Shown: positions 23,173 through 34,252, counted from the first letter of the stretch. The stretch: 64,000 bases of DNA from Taudactylus pleione (GCA_031769625.1 JAUIMM010000135.1:8049501-8113500); one strand, 5' to 3'. Translations and numbers: made by a program. Notes: generated by a model not told the origin, from the sequence alone.

Positions 23173-24042
23173 TTACAATACAACCTGCCATTTAGAGATT
23201 TCATGTAAGGCTACTCTTTCACCTTTACTGATGTTATCAGGATATGTTTTTTTGTATAGCAGGAGTTGGTCCAGATCTCTAGATACCAAGTCTTGATAGA
23301 CTTGTACTGGAGGACAGATCTTCATGTCTGGGAAGAAGGAAGATTTATTTTTAATTTTATTTATATCATATGGTTGAAGTGTATTAATCTGATTGTCTCC
23401 CTCTCCCATAAGATCCTCTAATAGTTGTAAGGCTGTGAGATCATCTGAATCAAATATTGGTTCTTGTAGACTAGAGTGGGCTTGCTGGTCCCTTGTGGAG
23501 GTTTGGTTTTTAAAGAATTTCTTTAAGAGTATTTTTCTTGTGAAAAGATGTAAATCTTTTTCAACTTCAAACCTATCAAAGTCTTTGATTGGTGAGAAGG
23601 AGAGTCCTTTACTAAGTATATTTTGCTGATCATCTGTCAAAATCCTGTTGGTCAAATTAATAATTCTTAAAGAGTCTACTGGATTTTTTTCCATATGGGG
23701 TTCCTCTAGTGATATTTCCTGGGTCTCCTTTCCCTTGGTTCTTCTCTCCAATCTAAGGTCTCCCTCTTTCTTCTTCCTCCCTTGGCTTCTCCTGATCTTC
23801 CTCCATCCAACCCTAAACCATCTCTCATTTATTCTCGGGTTTTTGCCTAAAAAATTCCTCCTGAATGATCTATTAATATTGGTGTTAGTGAGGCTTTCTC
23901 CATCTGAAGAATCAATTTCCAATGTGGAGTAATTGGAAGTATGTGTGTTCTTTTTCCTTTGTGAGGGGATATTCCATTTAAACACCTTATTTTGAGAATA
24001 GTCCATCCTATCCCTTAGAAATTTACGTAGTTTCCTCTCCAT
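23173..24042 (-). pseudogene. N-terminal region of the Penelope-like polyprotein
   Basis: A 289-residue frame starting at the ATG at 24042. The first half is basic and Ser/Asn rich without a known domain. The second half (residues about 145-200) has LSKGLSFSPIKDFDRFEVEKD, typical of the conserved N-terminal block preceding the Penelope reverse transcriptase, followed by LFTRKILLKKFF. The conserved KPSDKGGN box appears just after the frame's stop near 23150-23175 in a shifted frame, showing a frameshift at the junction. Confidence 0.85.
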
Positions 24043-24210
24043 GATATCATTTTCAAAATCCTCCTTTTCTTTTTTATATTAATCATAACGTTGTTGGAAC
24101 TTATCAAGGGATTCAAAGTTTTTTAGTTTGTCCCCTAAACATGAAATCTCCTGTGTCAATTGTGTCAAAATAATTTCATCATGTTTAATGAGTACTTTGA
24201 TCAAATCCCT

Positions 24211-25302
24211 GTGTATACTCATTATGGAGGTCCATTACGGAGACAACAACATTAACTAACAGTGAACAGGTTCACTGTGTGTATACTAGATTGAGGCAGT
24301 GATTAAACAACCTAAAAACGGATATTTCTTAAAGAAAATTATACACAGTGCAGCTGTTACGAGGCTGTGTTAAGGAATAGTTATGTGATATTTGGCTTTC
24401 AGTAAGTGAAAGTGGGAGTAGACTATATCTGATATCTTGTCACCTCATTAAGACTGCTGTAATCACTCAGGCAAGGATTTATACAACCTGATATTATGTA
24501 ACAATTATGTTACTGTCCAATTGCTTAAAATGAATGTTACAGTGTGGTGATATAAACATTGCCATCAGTTACACACTATCAAATAAGAACTATCTATAAA
24601 TTATCAACATACTACTATCATTAATGTAGGGGAAAGTACCCCATATAATTAAATGTATTTAACTATCACTGCAGTGGATCTTAGGCAGTTCAATAGAGAT
24701 AATAATTTGAGAATAATTTAAAGCACCTATGACTAAATGAGTATTCATTATATTCAATCATCAATGACAATAATGTGTATATAAATTTGGAATATAACAT
24801 CTTGATAACTAGATTTAATTAATTATTAATTTTCCTCTATTGGCTAGTTGCCTGTGCGGGCACTAATCATATATTGGAGGATTTTTTCTGAGTTATGGAA
24901 CAATGATGATTAGTGTCAACAAGTGAATTTTGTATACTCTATGACGAGTTATGAGATGTTGACATCAGCCAGTAATAGATATTATTATAAGAGGAGATAA
25001 GTATTTCCCAGACACCTTCATATATACTTTTTCCCTGATTAATTGACAGTTGTTCAGATCAGTAAAGACTCATTAGTGGATTTTGCTTTTTAACCTTATG
25101 TATATTTTTTGTAATCACCCTAATTTTCTGTTTTTTATACACTTACACATTTGTTTATCATTTTTATTGCTTTATCCATATATTTCACTGTTCATTTCCC
25201 AAATATTGGGAGTATTTTACATTAATATCAATAAAAGTTAAATTTTACTGTACTTTTGTGCGCCCATGAGAATACAACCCCTGGCCTTCTTTCTCTTCTT
25301 AT
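24211..25302. repeat. 1.09-kb inverted repeat of the Penelope-like element, right copy
   Basis: Starts GTGTATACTCATTATGGAGG and ends GGCCTTCTTTCTCTTCTTAT. It pairs with 18504-19597. It lies 5' of the coding region on the minus strand. Confidence 0.92.
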
Positions 25303-25442
25303 AATTCAGTACTTTTTGGTTGTTAAAGGGCAGCACCCCCATGATTAAAACTTATTTAATTTATATTAATTTGGGGCTCTGTTTGTGAGTGAACCATAAT
25401 ACTATTGGTAGTGTGCAGACACAATCTACTCCTCTTTGTTGA

Positions 25443-25505
25443 TTTCATTCCAACCAGCCAGATTGGACAGATATCTGACAGATAATTGTATAGTGTATGC
25501 CCAGC
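25443..25505. mobile_element. Right target duplication and right end of the split MITE
   Basis: TTTCATTCCAACC at 25443-25455, then AGCCAGATTGG and the terminus ATCTGACAGATAATTGTATA...GCCCAGCA, the inverse of the left terminus at 18265. Confidence 0.85.
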
Positions 25506-25551
25506 AGTAGTGGATGGTCTATTTAAGAGCATTTGTGCCCAAACGTAAAAC

Positions 25552-25555
<4 letters not shown>

Positions 25556-25595
<40 letters not shown>

Positions 25596-25627
25596 ACAGC
25601 TTATATATATATATATATATATATATA
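25556..25627. repeat. (AT)n microsatellite
   Basis: Two TA tracts separated by GTATACAGCT. It abuts the start of the segmental duplication at 25628. Confidence 0.9.
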
Positions 25628-27934
25628 CAGCCATACCTGCCTTTTTACAAACAGGGACATCCTCTTGATTGATAATAAGTCATAGCTGGCAGTGATGATG
25701 GGTACACACTGGCCGACATATCGGCCGTTCAATTGAAAGGATGATATATCTTGTGTACCTCGGCCAGTGTGTACCAGCGATATGTCTGTGGACGACGTCA
25801 TTCACAAACATATCACATTGGCCGTGCTGTACAGCCGATGCCTAATATATCTGCAGATATATTGGGGCATCGTGCTGTGTGTATGGGTGGTCAGACGATG
25901 ATTGACAGCGGTGATTGACAGCTCAACTGGGCAGGCACATGTAAATGCCCGCCCAGTTGTGACGTCAGTCACGACGGATCAGACAGTCTGTATGCAGAAT
26001 ATATGTTCTGCACAGACTGCAGATATACAGTATTTGCAAATCAGTCGATCTGCAGATATATTGCTAAGGTTTGTACCCAGGTTTACATTGCAGTATGACA
26101 CTGTTCAACTTCTAATCTATGTTTACTGTATGTTGTAGATATAATTTTGCTTTTGGCAGTAGAAACTTTTTTGTGAAACACAATCTGTATACTAATACTT
26201 GTTTTTGGCAAATATTGCTCCATACTTTCTTATGCATATATATTAAAAGTTATATTTTAAAAGTCTATCTCCTTTTATTTCGTGTATTTCAAAAACATAC
26301 AGTAGGATGGAAATATTTCCCAATATTGGGTTACTCTTTGTCAGTCTAATGCTGGGTACACAACAGCAGTGATAGTACCCGGAGGGGGAGTCGGCATTGG
26401 CAAGTGCATACACACTTGCCGATGCGGGCAGCGACAACTGGGCCAATGCTGCATTCAGTGGCATATCCCTCACTAACAACATCCCCCTTCGGACCTGCAT
26501 CGTCAGCGACATAGTGGGTACACACTATACGATGTGCCCAATATGTCGGTCTAACCAGCCTAAGGGCTCTATTTATTAACATTATTTTTACTAAATTAAA
26601 GTGAAAAAGGGTGTTTTCACACCCTTTTCACATTATTTTAGTTTCACCTGTAGTTACTATAGGGCAATTGGAGTAGAATTAGTAAAATTCTACTCCAACC
26701 CCTAGTATCACTTATTTTTAGTAAAGCAGATCGCATTTCCCATAATTGTAATGGGAAATGTGATCCGACCATAGTTACTAAAATAAATTGTAAAAAAATA
26801 CCGGGGGAAGCCCTGTGATAATAACGCCACCTGGAGGTGGCGTTATCCAGGGTCTCCCCTGGTTACCGGGCTTCCACTCTGCTCTAACGGGGAGAGCAGA
26901 GGCAGGAGCCGGTACCAGTAATCAGCTATGTGGTCTAAATAGACCGCAAGCTGATTGCTGTAAAAAAAAGAAAAAAAAAATGAAACATTTTTTTTAACTT
27001 ACCTGACTCCAGGGACCGGTGATCGGGCCTCCGGTGATGGCTCCACTCCGGTCAGCTGGTCTCCCACAGTGCACTGCTGCCCGGTCATCAGGTGATCGGG
27101 CCCCAGTGCTGTATGGGAGATCACCTGATCGGGAAGCCTGGAGAAGATCACCGGAGGCCAGGAGGATGCAGGTAAGTGTAATGAAGGGATGGGGGGTCGT
27201 GGGGGGGGGAGGGGGGCTCGTGGGGGTGGGGCTTAGCACCAGGGGGCGGTGCTTAGCACCGGTGGGGGTAGCAGCGACGGTGGGTCGGCGCATGCGCGGG
27301 CTCTTTGTCGCGTTTTTTTTTTCGAAAATACCGCAACTAGAGTGCAGATGGGATCCGCAGGGACTGAGCTTTATCGCAAGCTCTGTCCCTGCAAGGGATT
27401 TATAGTAAATCCCTGTGATATTGCCTGAATTCGCAATGCAAATTCACTCGGTAATATCACACTACAATCCGCATTCAATATGCGGATTGTAGTAAATAGA
27501 GCCCTAAATGAGAGACTGACATAAATTCAGATTACTACCCATTGGCTATTCGTCCCCTAGTTTCCTCTGTGTGGTTACTGAACATTTTTCTGTTATTTAA
27601 CAATAATACTTTGCAAGACATTACTTATCCATAAACTGGCCCGGCAAGTTTTATAGAACTATGCTGAGTTATGAGAAAAATTTGAACACAGATTGTATTT
27701 CAGATTTCTCAAAGCAAGCCCATTGTATAGTGTGCTGTGTTATTTTTCTGTAAGGTGCCTTTCCTCCTGGCCGGTACTTTCCTGTTCTATTTATAATGGC
27801 TTATATCAACTAGACAACAAGGCACAAGGAAATATACTAATAACTAGGAAAATATTAAATTACAAAAGGACAAACCAGAGTGTTGTAATAACAATAAACC
27901 AGGTGTTCCATGAGTGTTTAAAATTGGGACAGCA
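25628..27934. repeat. Segmental tandem duplication, copy A (with insertion)
   Basis: Starts CAGCCATACCTGC and ends at the start of copy B. Without the insertion at 26574-27504 and one TAA it is 1,373 bp. It contains hAT-like short elements (GGTACACACTGGCCGA and its inverse CGGCCAGTGTGTACC; TGCTGGGTACACAACAGC). The copies differ by scattered substitutions and small indels. Confidence 0.92.
26574..27504. mobile_element. 931-bp Harbinger-type non-autonomous element, TSD TAA
   Basis: The ends are GGGCTCTATTTATTAACATT and, inverted, TTGTAGTAAATAGAGCCC. It is flanked by TAA at 26571-26573 and 27505-27507. The other duplication copy (28860-28866) has the undisturbed site CAGCCTAAATGAG, which proves both the insertion and the 3-bp duplication. 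The interior has palindromes (CACCCTTTTC, AACGCCACCTGGAGGTGGCGTT-like near 26823) and a GC-rich block at 27000-27300, but no transposase. Confidence 0.93.
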
Positions 27935-29263
27935 CAGCTATACCTGCGTTTTTACAAACAGGGACATCCTCTTGATTGATAATAAGTCATAGCTGGCAGT
28001 GATGATGGGTACACACTGGCCAACTTATCGGCCGTTCAATTGAAAGGTCGATATATCTTGTGTGCCTCGGCCAGTGTGTACCAGCGATATGTCTGTGGAC
28101 GAAGTCATTCACAAACATATCACATCGGCCGTGCTGTACAGCCGATGCCTAATATATCTGCAGATATATTGGGGCATCGTGCTGTTTGTATGGGTGGTCA
28201 GACGATGATTGACAGCGGTGATTGACAGCTCAACTGGGCAGGCACATGTAAATGCCCGCCCAGTCGTGATGTCAGTCACGACGGATCGGGCAGTCTGTAT
28301 GCAGAACATATGTTCTGCACAGACTGCAGATATACAGTCTTTGCAGATCAGTCGATCTGCAGATATATTGCTGAGGTTTGTAACCAGCTTTACATTGCAG
28401 TATGATACTGTTCTAATCTATGTTTCCTGTATGTTGTAGATATAATTTTGCTTTTGGCAGTAGAAACTTTTTTGTGAAACACAATCTGTATACTAATACT
28501 TGTTTTTGGCAAATATTGCTCCATACTTTCTTATGCATATATATTAAAAGTTAAATTTTAAAAGTCTATCTCCTTTTATTTCTTGTATTTCATAAACATA
28601 CAGTAGGATGGAAATATTTCCCAATATTGGGCTACTCTTTGTCAGTCTAATGCTGGGTACACAACAGCAGTGATAGTACCCGGAGGGGGAGTCGGCATCG
28701 GCAAGTGCATACACACTTGCCGATGCGGGCAGCGATAACGGGGCCAATGCTGCATTCGGTGGCATGCCCCTCACTAACAACATCCACCTTCGGCCCTGCA
28801 TCGTCAGCAACATAGTGAGTACACACTATACGATGTGCCCAATATGTCGGTCTAACCAGCCTAAATGAGAGACTGACATAAATTCAGATTACTACCCTAG
28901 TTTCCTCTGTGCGGTTATTGAACATTTTTCTGTTATTTAATAATAATACTTTGCAAGACATTACTTATCCATAAACTGGCCCGGCAAGTTTTATAGAACT
29001 ATGCTGAGTTATGAGAAAAATTTGAACACAGATTGTATTTCAGATCTCTCAAAGCAAGCCCATTGTATAGTGTGCTGTGTTATTTTTCTGTAAGCTTCCT
29101 TTCCTCCTTGCCGCTATTTTCCTGTTCTATTTATAATGGCTTATATCACCTAGACAACAAGGCACAAGAAAATATACTAATAACTAGGAAAATATAAAAT
29201 TACTAAAGGACAAACCAGAGTGTTGTAATAAACATTCCATGAGTGTTTAAAATTGGGGCAGCA
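27935..29263. repeat. Segmental tandem duplication, copy B (empty site)
   Basis: Starts CAGCTATACCTGCG and ends ATTGGGGCAGCA. It corresponds to copy A over its whole length, lacks the 931-bp insertion, and has a few deletions of about 15 bp (near 28904 and 29229). Confidence 0.92.
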
Positions 29264-29286
29264 CCCCTATCACTGGAGATTCTGGA

Positions 29287-30078
29287 TCAATGGTTCCCAA
29301 ACTCTGGGCCTGATTCAGATCAGGACGCTATGCCGCGAACGCATGCTATGGGCGATTGTTGCCCATTTGCGCATGCGTATGCATCAATATGCGCATGAGT
29401 GTGTCACTCACTGCGCTCGGGAATTGTGCGCTCGTAGTACACAGACTGGACGCTACTTTGAGTGACAGTGCTGTTTGTGGGTGGTAACAGGAGAAGGTGC
29501 TTGTGAACGGGGGGGAGTAGTGTTGCGAAAACGCAGGTGTGTCTGGGCATCAAAACGGCGGCTAATGGGTGTGCATAATTAGCATGGAAGCGTCATTGTA
29601 CACGTCACTTGGTTGTATTTCAGCCTGCAGTGATCGCAGTGCTTGCGGTGGGGTAGGGTCGACCTCAAGCTCTGCATGCTGCTCCGATGGCTCTCGATGT
29701 TACTGATTAATCATACACTTCCTGGAGGTGACATGTGTTAAGAAAGAAAAGTGGGCGTCTTTAGACTAGCGTGCGCTCACTCTGCCGTCGCTCTCTAAAA
29801 CATAGACGGCGTCCTTAAGCCAGACAGTGCGATCGCGGAATTTGCATACCCAGCCCCTGACAGCTGCAAGAGAGCGCAGCATAACGTCTGGGTTTGACTC
29901 TCCCCCTCTGTCCTCATGGCACCTAACAGTTCAGGCTTTAAGGATATCCATGGCTGAGCACAGATGGTTAAATCAAAATGACTCAGGTACTACTTACTGT
30001 AAGTCACCTGTGCCCAAGTATGGTTATCCTTAAAACCTGGGTCTTTTGGTAGCCTTGAGGTCCGAGTTTGGGTTCTGT
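29287..30078. mobile_element. hAT-like MITE interrupted by a CG-rich insertion
   Basis: Left end GGTTCCCAAACTCTGG (29291) pairs with CCGAGTTTGGGTTC near 30064. The block CAGGCTTTAAGGATATCCATGG and its inverse GGTTATCCTTAAAACCTGG (about 29933 and 30022) form the remaining arms. Between about 29307 and 29920 lies unrelated CpG-rich sequence starting GCCTGATTCAGATCAGGACG with CGCATGCG motifs, like the ends of the Harbinger element at 31433. Confidence 0.6.
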
Positions 30079-30079
30079 T

Positions 30080-30485
30080 CTAGATAGTGCAGGAAAAAGA
30101 AAAGTTATCTGCATATCCTCAAATAAGCAAAGTACAAAAGTATTTGAAAAAACTATTAACAAATGTCAAAAGCCGATATCATGTAATCATTTTATAAGCC
30201 TGTTAATGATGTAATTAAATATCAATGTGTATTTTTAATTTATTTTGCAGAGCAATAGGCCCCATTTTAAGTCATTTGTGGAAATTAAGACTATTTTAAG
30301 GATTGTAGAAGGATATATGGGTTATTTACTAGTAAATTGCAAATTTGCTGTAAATTATATGAAACAAGCAGTAAATACAGTAGTTATAAATCTGTAATTT
30401 GCACTAAATTAATCACAGCATACTGTAGTTGCTATGGAGCCGGATGAAGACCTCATGGGGTGCTAAGCAAGATTACACATACACT
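30080..30485. other. Intergenic AT-rich DNA, no recognisable feature
   Basis: An acceptor-like TATTTTGCAG at 30250 is followed by a short open frame without a recognisable domain. Not called as an exon. Confidence 0.4.
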
Positions 30486-30488
30486 TGC

Positions 30489-30780
30489 TTTAAGGTACCC
30501 ATCCATCTGTGATGGATTGCCGCGATCCTGTGATGCGATCAGAAATGGTGATCTTCTGGGTGGAAACGCCGACCACCCACCATCGATGTTCGGTGATCCG
30601 TCGCAGGATCATTGAATTTTTACATGTTAAATGTCCCAGATTAGACAATCACGACCATTTTTTTATCGCGATCGTTAAATCGGGAAATTCCAACATGTTG
30701 ATTTTCTGCGATCCTGCGATGCTGGGTTGCAGCATCGCAGAATCGCGGCAATCCTTCGCAGATGGATGGGTACCTTTAAG
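30489..30780. mobile_element. hAT-like MITE with AAGGTACCCATCCATCTG termini
   Basis: Left TTAAGGTACCCATCCATCTG and right CAGATGGATGGGTACCTTTA are near-perfect inverted repeats. Inner blocks GATTGCCGCGATCCT and AATCGCGGCAATCC also pair. Confidence 0.8.
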
Positions 30781-31002
30781 CCCCCTATTCATTTCTGGTG
30801 GTGGTAGTTGTCTTAGGTCACCTAACGGGTTATCCGTCCCCTGTTAATAGTGGCAAACACATGATTTTTTCTGGGGGGATTCCGACATTTAATTTCATCA
30901 AAATATTTAAATTGTATATTATTATATAATAATAAAAACAATAATAATAAAAAATAAATATATGTAATGTACATACTTTTCCAACCTATACTGTATAAAG
31001 AC

Positions 31003-31302
31003 TAGAGATGTACGGGTCCGGTTCTCAGAGAACCGACAACAACAGAATTTAGGGGTTTCCGAGTATAACCGAGAACGAGTTCGGAATCACTTAGGGTCAC
31101 AGAGTAGAACTCGGATTTAAAAACCGAACTCTGGTTTTGGATTGCATGTAAACCGGTCAAAATGATGACATTTTACCTGTTTGTTCATTTTTTTTAAAAT
31201 ACAGATCCAAAACCAAAACATGTGAGGGTGGTTTTGCAAAACCAACACACAAAGGGGAATCTGGATCCAAAACCAAAACACAGCAGTCGGTGCTCATCTC
31301 TA
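31003..31302. mobile_element. Non-autonomous hAT, TAGAGATG family
   Basis: Ends TAGAGATGTACGGG and GGTGCTCATCTCTA. The interior has TCTCAGAGAACCGA near the left end and CAGATCCAAAACCAAAACA near the right, the same subterminal motifs as the intact hAT at 54510-60586. Only 300 bp, no transposase. Flanking 8-bp duplication is imperfect. Confidence 0.75.
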
Positions 31303-31395
31303 AAAAAAGACATCCTGTTCTGGCCAATTTTTTAAGTAGTATCCTAAATGAATAATAAAGAATATTAGTATAGCATAAATTAGATGTTCTAGATC

Positions 31396-31432
31396 AGGGG
31401 TAGCCAGCCTCAGTCCTCGAGAGCTACATAAG
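31396..31432. mobile_element. Left stub of a MITE hosting the Harbinger transposon
   Basis: AGGGGTAGCCAGCCTCAGTC followed by CTCGAGAGCTAC is the inverse of GTAGCTCTCGAAGACCAGGG...GTACCTCT at about 38972-39003. The body of this MITE at about 38850-38970 matches the complete copy at 5681-5878. The Harbinger element inserted close to its left end. Confidence 0.7.
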
Positions 31433-32365
31433 GGCCCTCATTCAGAGCCACTCGCAAACAGCAGTACGCTCGTTGCGTTCCGATGTTGACTAACCACGCA
31501 TGCGTCGGTGTTACACTGCGCATGTGCGTACGGCAGATTGCGAGCTTTTTATCTGTCGTTCCTAAAATAGCATACAGGAAGTGACATGTCAAATGTGATT
31601 GACAGAACAGGGCGTTTTTGGGTGTTGACGGGAGTGGAGATGGAAAAACGCAGGCGTGGCGAGGCGTTTTTGGGGCGTACATACATTAGCAGATGCGAGC
31701 GTAAAATGTGTTCGGACCGTCACATACGTCACTGGAACATCCTCTTTCCCTTCAAAATGCTCGCACAGTTTAGGGTCTGGATTACTCGACCACATTGGCG
31801 ATGGCCTTCTCCTCCGTCCCGGGACTCCACGATGTTGCAGCGATTAATCGCGGGTGGTCACAAAAGCAATTAGTGTTGTATTGAAAACCGGCTTGGTATG
31901 TGTTTGGAAAGCAGTTTATTGGGATAGCACAAAACCGTACGCAGGTGGAAATCATACCTGCTAATGTCAGGATTACACAATCAATTGGCGTACATTTTTG
32001 GGGGGTTTTTTTGGCCTCAATTTGTTGTTTATGGCCTATTGTGACAATAATGTCATCATGTTTTAATTAGCTCCCCCTTTTTTTTTTTAATGTGCAATTT
32101 GCATCGTTATGTGTTTTTGTAAACGTTCCTTCAAGAGGCCTTTTTTTTAGACAAATGAAATGGTTTTTGGTGTCCTTTTTTGCCTTTAGGGCCAGGATTA
32201 AATGTAACCCATTTGTCCAATAATGTCACAATACAATGTCAGATTTTTGTCATAAATTTATTGTTTAAACACAAACCAATTGGCATAATATTTTTTTTTA
32301 GTTTTTCTGCCAGAAAGGAATATGAGCCAAGCACAGAAGGAGTGTGGGAAAAGTCGCCATTGCTG
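31433..32365. other. Left terminal non-coding region of the Harbinger transposon
   Basis: The first 450 bp are CpG-rich with CGCATGCG-type motifs. From 31950 to 32365 the sequence is T-rich, with the 3' end of the first SANT gene at 32366. Small frames at 31410-31873 are shadows in the terminal repeat region. Confidence 0.6.
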
Positions 32366-33636
32366 TCACCGTTTTTTCGCCCGTTTGGATGGGGGAGGGT
32401 GGGCGCCAGACCGGGTCCGGGATGCCATCGGGCTGGCCTGTCCAGAGGCAGATGTTGTGGCCTCTGGACTAGGCACAGGGCTAGGCACATTTGGAGGATT
32501 GGCTGATGTTGTGCCAGAGGTGGAGGATCCTGATGTTCCGGCAGGAAGGGAGGTCGGCTCCACCATGTGCTGGCGAACGAGCTGCTCCAGGGCATCGGCG
32601 ATGCGGATGTTGGCCCTGGTATTTTCCGCCAGGGCCTGACCAATGGTCACGTTGGCCGCAGCATTTTGCTCCAGGGCCTCAGCCACCCGTAGCAGACTGG
32701 CGTCCATCCTCTGCAGAATCTCCGTATGGAAATCCGATTTGAAATTGAGTTCTGTGAGGAGGCCCACTGCCTGCGAGGGGGCACGCCCTGGACTGGCTTC
32801 TGCAGGGTCCTCAGCCGGATGTACTGGTTCCACCCCTGCAGAGCCAGCAGAAATTCTGCGGCCAAGGCTTCCCTCTGGAGCAGACTCATCCGCCTGTGTC
32901 TCTGTGTGAAAAATGAGAAAAGAGTCACATTAGAATCTACATATTGGCACAATAGCATTTCAGAGTTGGTGACATCACAATACTTACCTGGGCCAACATG
33001 AGGAGCCGCAAAGTCTGGCATGTCCGTATCCATGTTGGACACGCCAAACACCTCCACAGGCTGCACACACCCCTGTGCCAGCTCTTCTAAATCGGTCAAC
33101 TCCAATGACACAGGGGTGGGACCCCCACCTGTCCCCCTTGCATGCCTAGCCCTGTCCGCGAGTTTTTGCTTTAGGCGATATTTGAAGTCGCCCCATCTGT
33201 GGGGAAAAATGGAAGCCATTATCCTTTGGTTTAAAATGGGGTTTGTTTTTAGGGGGGGCAAGGGTTTACTTACCGCCGTTTGACATCCCGGGCTAGACGG
33301 ACATAATCACCCACCGTATTGACAGCAACGGCTACCTCTTCCCACATTCTCCACTTCTGGCTTAGACTCATATTCCTGTCTGCCTGTGGCAGGATGTCCA
33401 CACACTCCATCTCCTTTCTTGTGAAATGTGGTTGCCTTTTTTTTTTGGCCGCTTTGGCCGGAATACTGGGCCCAGCAGCCTATTCCATGTCATCCTCCTC
33501 ACCTATTTGTGTAAAATTACAGAATTCACAAAATCACAACTTGCCTCATCTTATGGTTCAAATTAATCGTTGATAGAAAATGCATGAAAGACTTACCGCC
33601 TGACTCTTGGGCATTTTTTCCCTGGTCTGTCGCCAT
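32366..33636 (-). CDS. SANT/Myb-like DNA-binding protein of the Harbinger transposon (first), four exons, one in-frame stop
   Basis: Exons on the minus strand: 33636-33597, 33502-33274, 33196-32988 and 32901-32366, all with GT/AG borders and agreeing phases, about 337 codons. ATG at 33636. Exon 2 encodes the SANT-like fold (FTRKEMECVDIL, then WEEVAVAVNTVG and LARDVKRR) completed across the splice by WGDFKYRLKQK. The C-terminus is a leucine/alanine heptad region (LLRVAEALEQNAAANVTIGQ) followed by a basic end (PSKRAKKR). In PIF/Harbinger systems a Myb-like partner binds the termini and brings the transposase to DNA and nucleus. A TAG stop at 33482-33480, early in exon 2, would truncate the product unless translation restarts downstream. 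Confidence 0.82.
33480..33482 (-). other. In-frame TAG in exon 2 of the first SANT-like gene
   Basis: Reading phase 1 into exon 2 from the ATG at 33636 gives GAA-TAG-GCT at this point, before the SANT domain. The rest of the gene is open. A single substitution or a sequencing error could explain it. Confidence 0.7.
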
Positions 33637-34126
33637 GTCTGCGGTCCAAACAAGAAATACACCAGAATTTGAATGTGTTTTCGTGACGTATTTATACATG
33701 CGTCCTTATTTTGCGGCCGCATCATTGATTGTGCGGCCCTATGATCCCTCCTTAATTTGTGCGGGAAACGAAACACTATTTATGTGTGTCTCAAGTCGAG
33801 GTGGCGTTTTTGGATTGTTGGAGGTTATCTTGGCTGGAGTGTATTGATTGTGTAGAAAGGAGTTGGAGGTTGGAGAATCGTTTGTTGGTTAGATTTGCGT
33901 TTTTTTTTCCGTTATCTTTGTTGGTTTATATTTTTGGGACCTCGTTTGTTGATTTGGTAAGTTTTGTGAAGTCTAACTTTTGTTCAATTGTTGTTTCATT
34001 GTGTTTCGTATATTTTGTAATTTTTGGATACCTAATTTATTCTATTTTAGATTTTGTTTTTTTTCGACCCCAAAGACCTTTTGTTTTTGCATCTTAGATA
34101 TTTGCTCTTGGTAAGTCCATTTTTTA

Positions 34127-34252
34127 TCTTGTATTAGCGAACTAATTAGCGCATTTTTAGTAGTTACTCTTGTGACTTGTATTAGCGAACTAATTAGCGC
34201 ATTTTTAGTAGTTACTCTTGGGACTTGTATTAGCGAACTAATTAGCACATTT
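34127..34252. repeat. 48-bp tandem repeat in the divergent promoter region (2.7 units)
   Basis: Units contain TTGTATTAGCGAACTAATTAGC and TTTTTAGTAGTTACTCTTG. They lie between the divergent starts of the SANT-like gene (33636) and the transposase (34615). They could be binding sites for element proteins or a neutral minisatellite. Confidence 0.85.

Larger units (their letters stand above)
18504..25442 (-). mobile_element. Complete Penelope-like retroelement (6.9 kb)
   Basis: The element runs on the minus strand from 25442 to 18504 between perfect 13-bp target duplications. In order it holds a 140-bp tail (25303-25442), a 1.09-kb repeat (24211-25302), a degenerate coding region (about 24042-21312) with an N-terminal segment, reverse transcriptase and GIY-YIG endonuclease, a 1.7-kb AT-rich untranslated region, and the inverted copy of the 1.09-kb repeat (18504-19597). 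Penelope-like elements are the known class that pairs a telomerase-like reverse transcriptase with a GIY-YIG nuclease. Several frameshifts make the copy inactive as it stands. Confidence 0.92.

Noticed and set aside
24211..25302. Hammerhead ribozyme, known from some Penelope-like elements
   Set aside because: No CTGATGA core followed at proper distance by a GAAA element was recognised in either orientation of the inverted repeats by eye; a covariance-model scan would be decisive.
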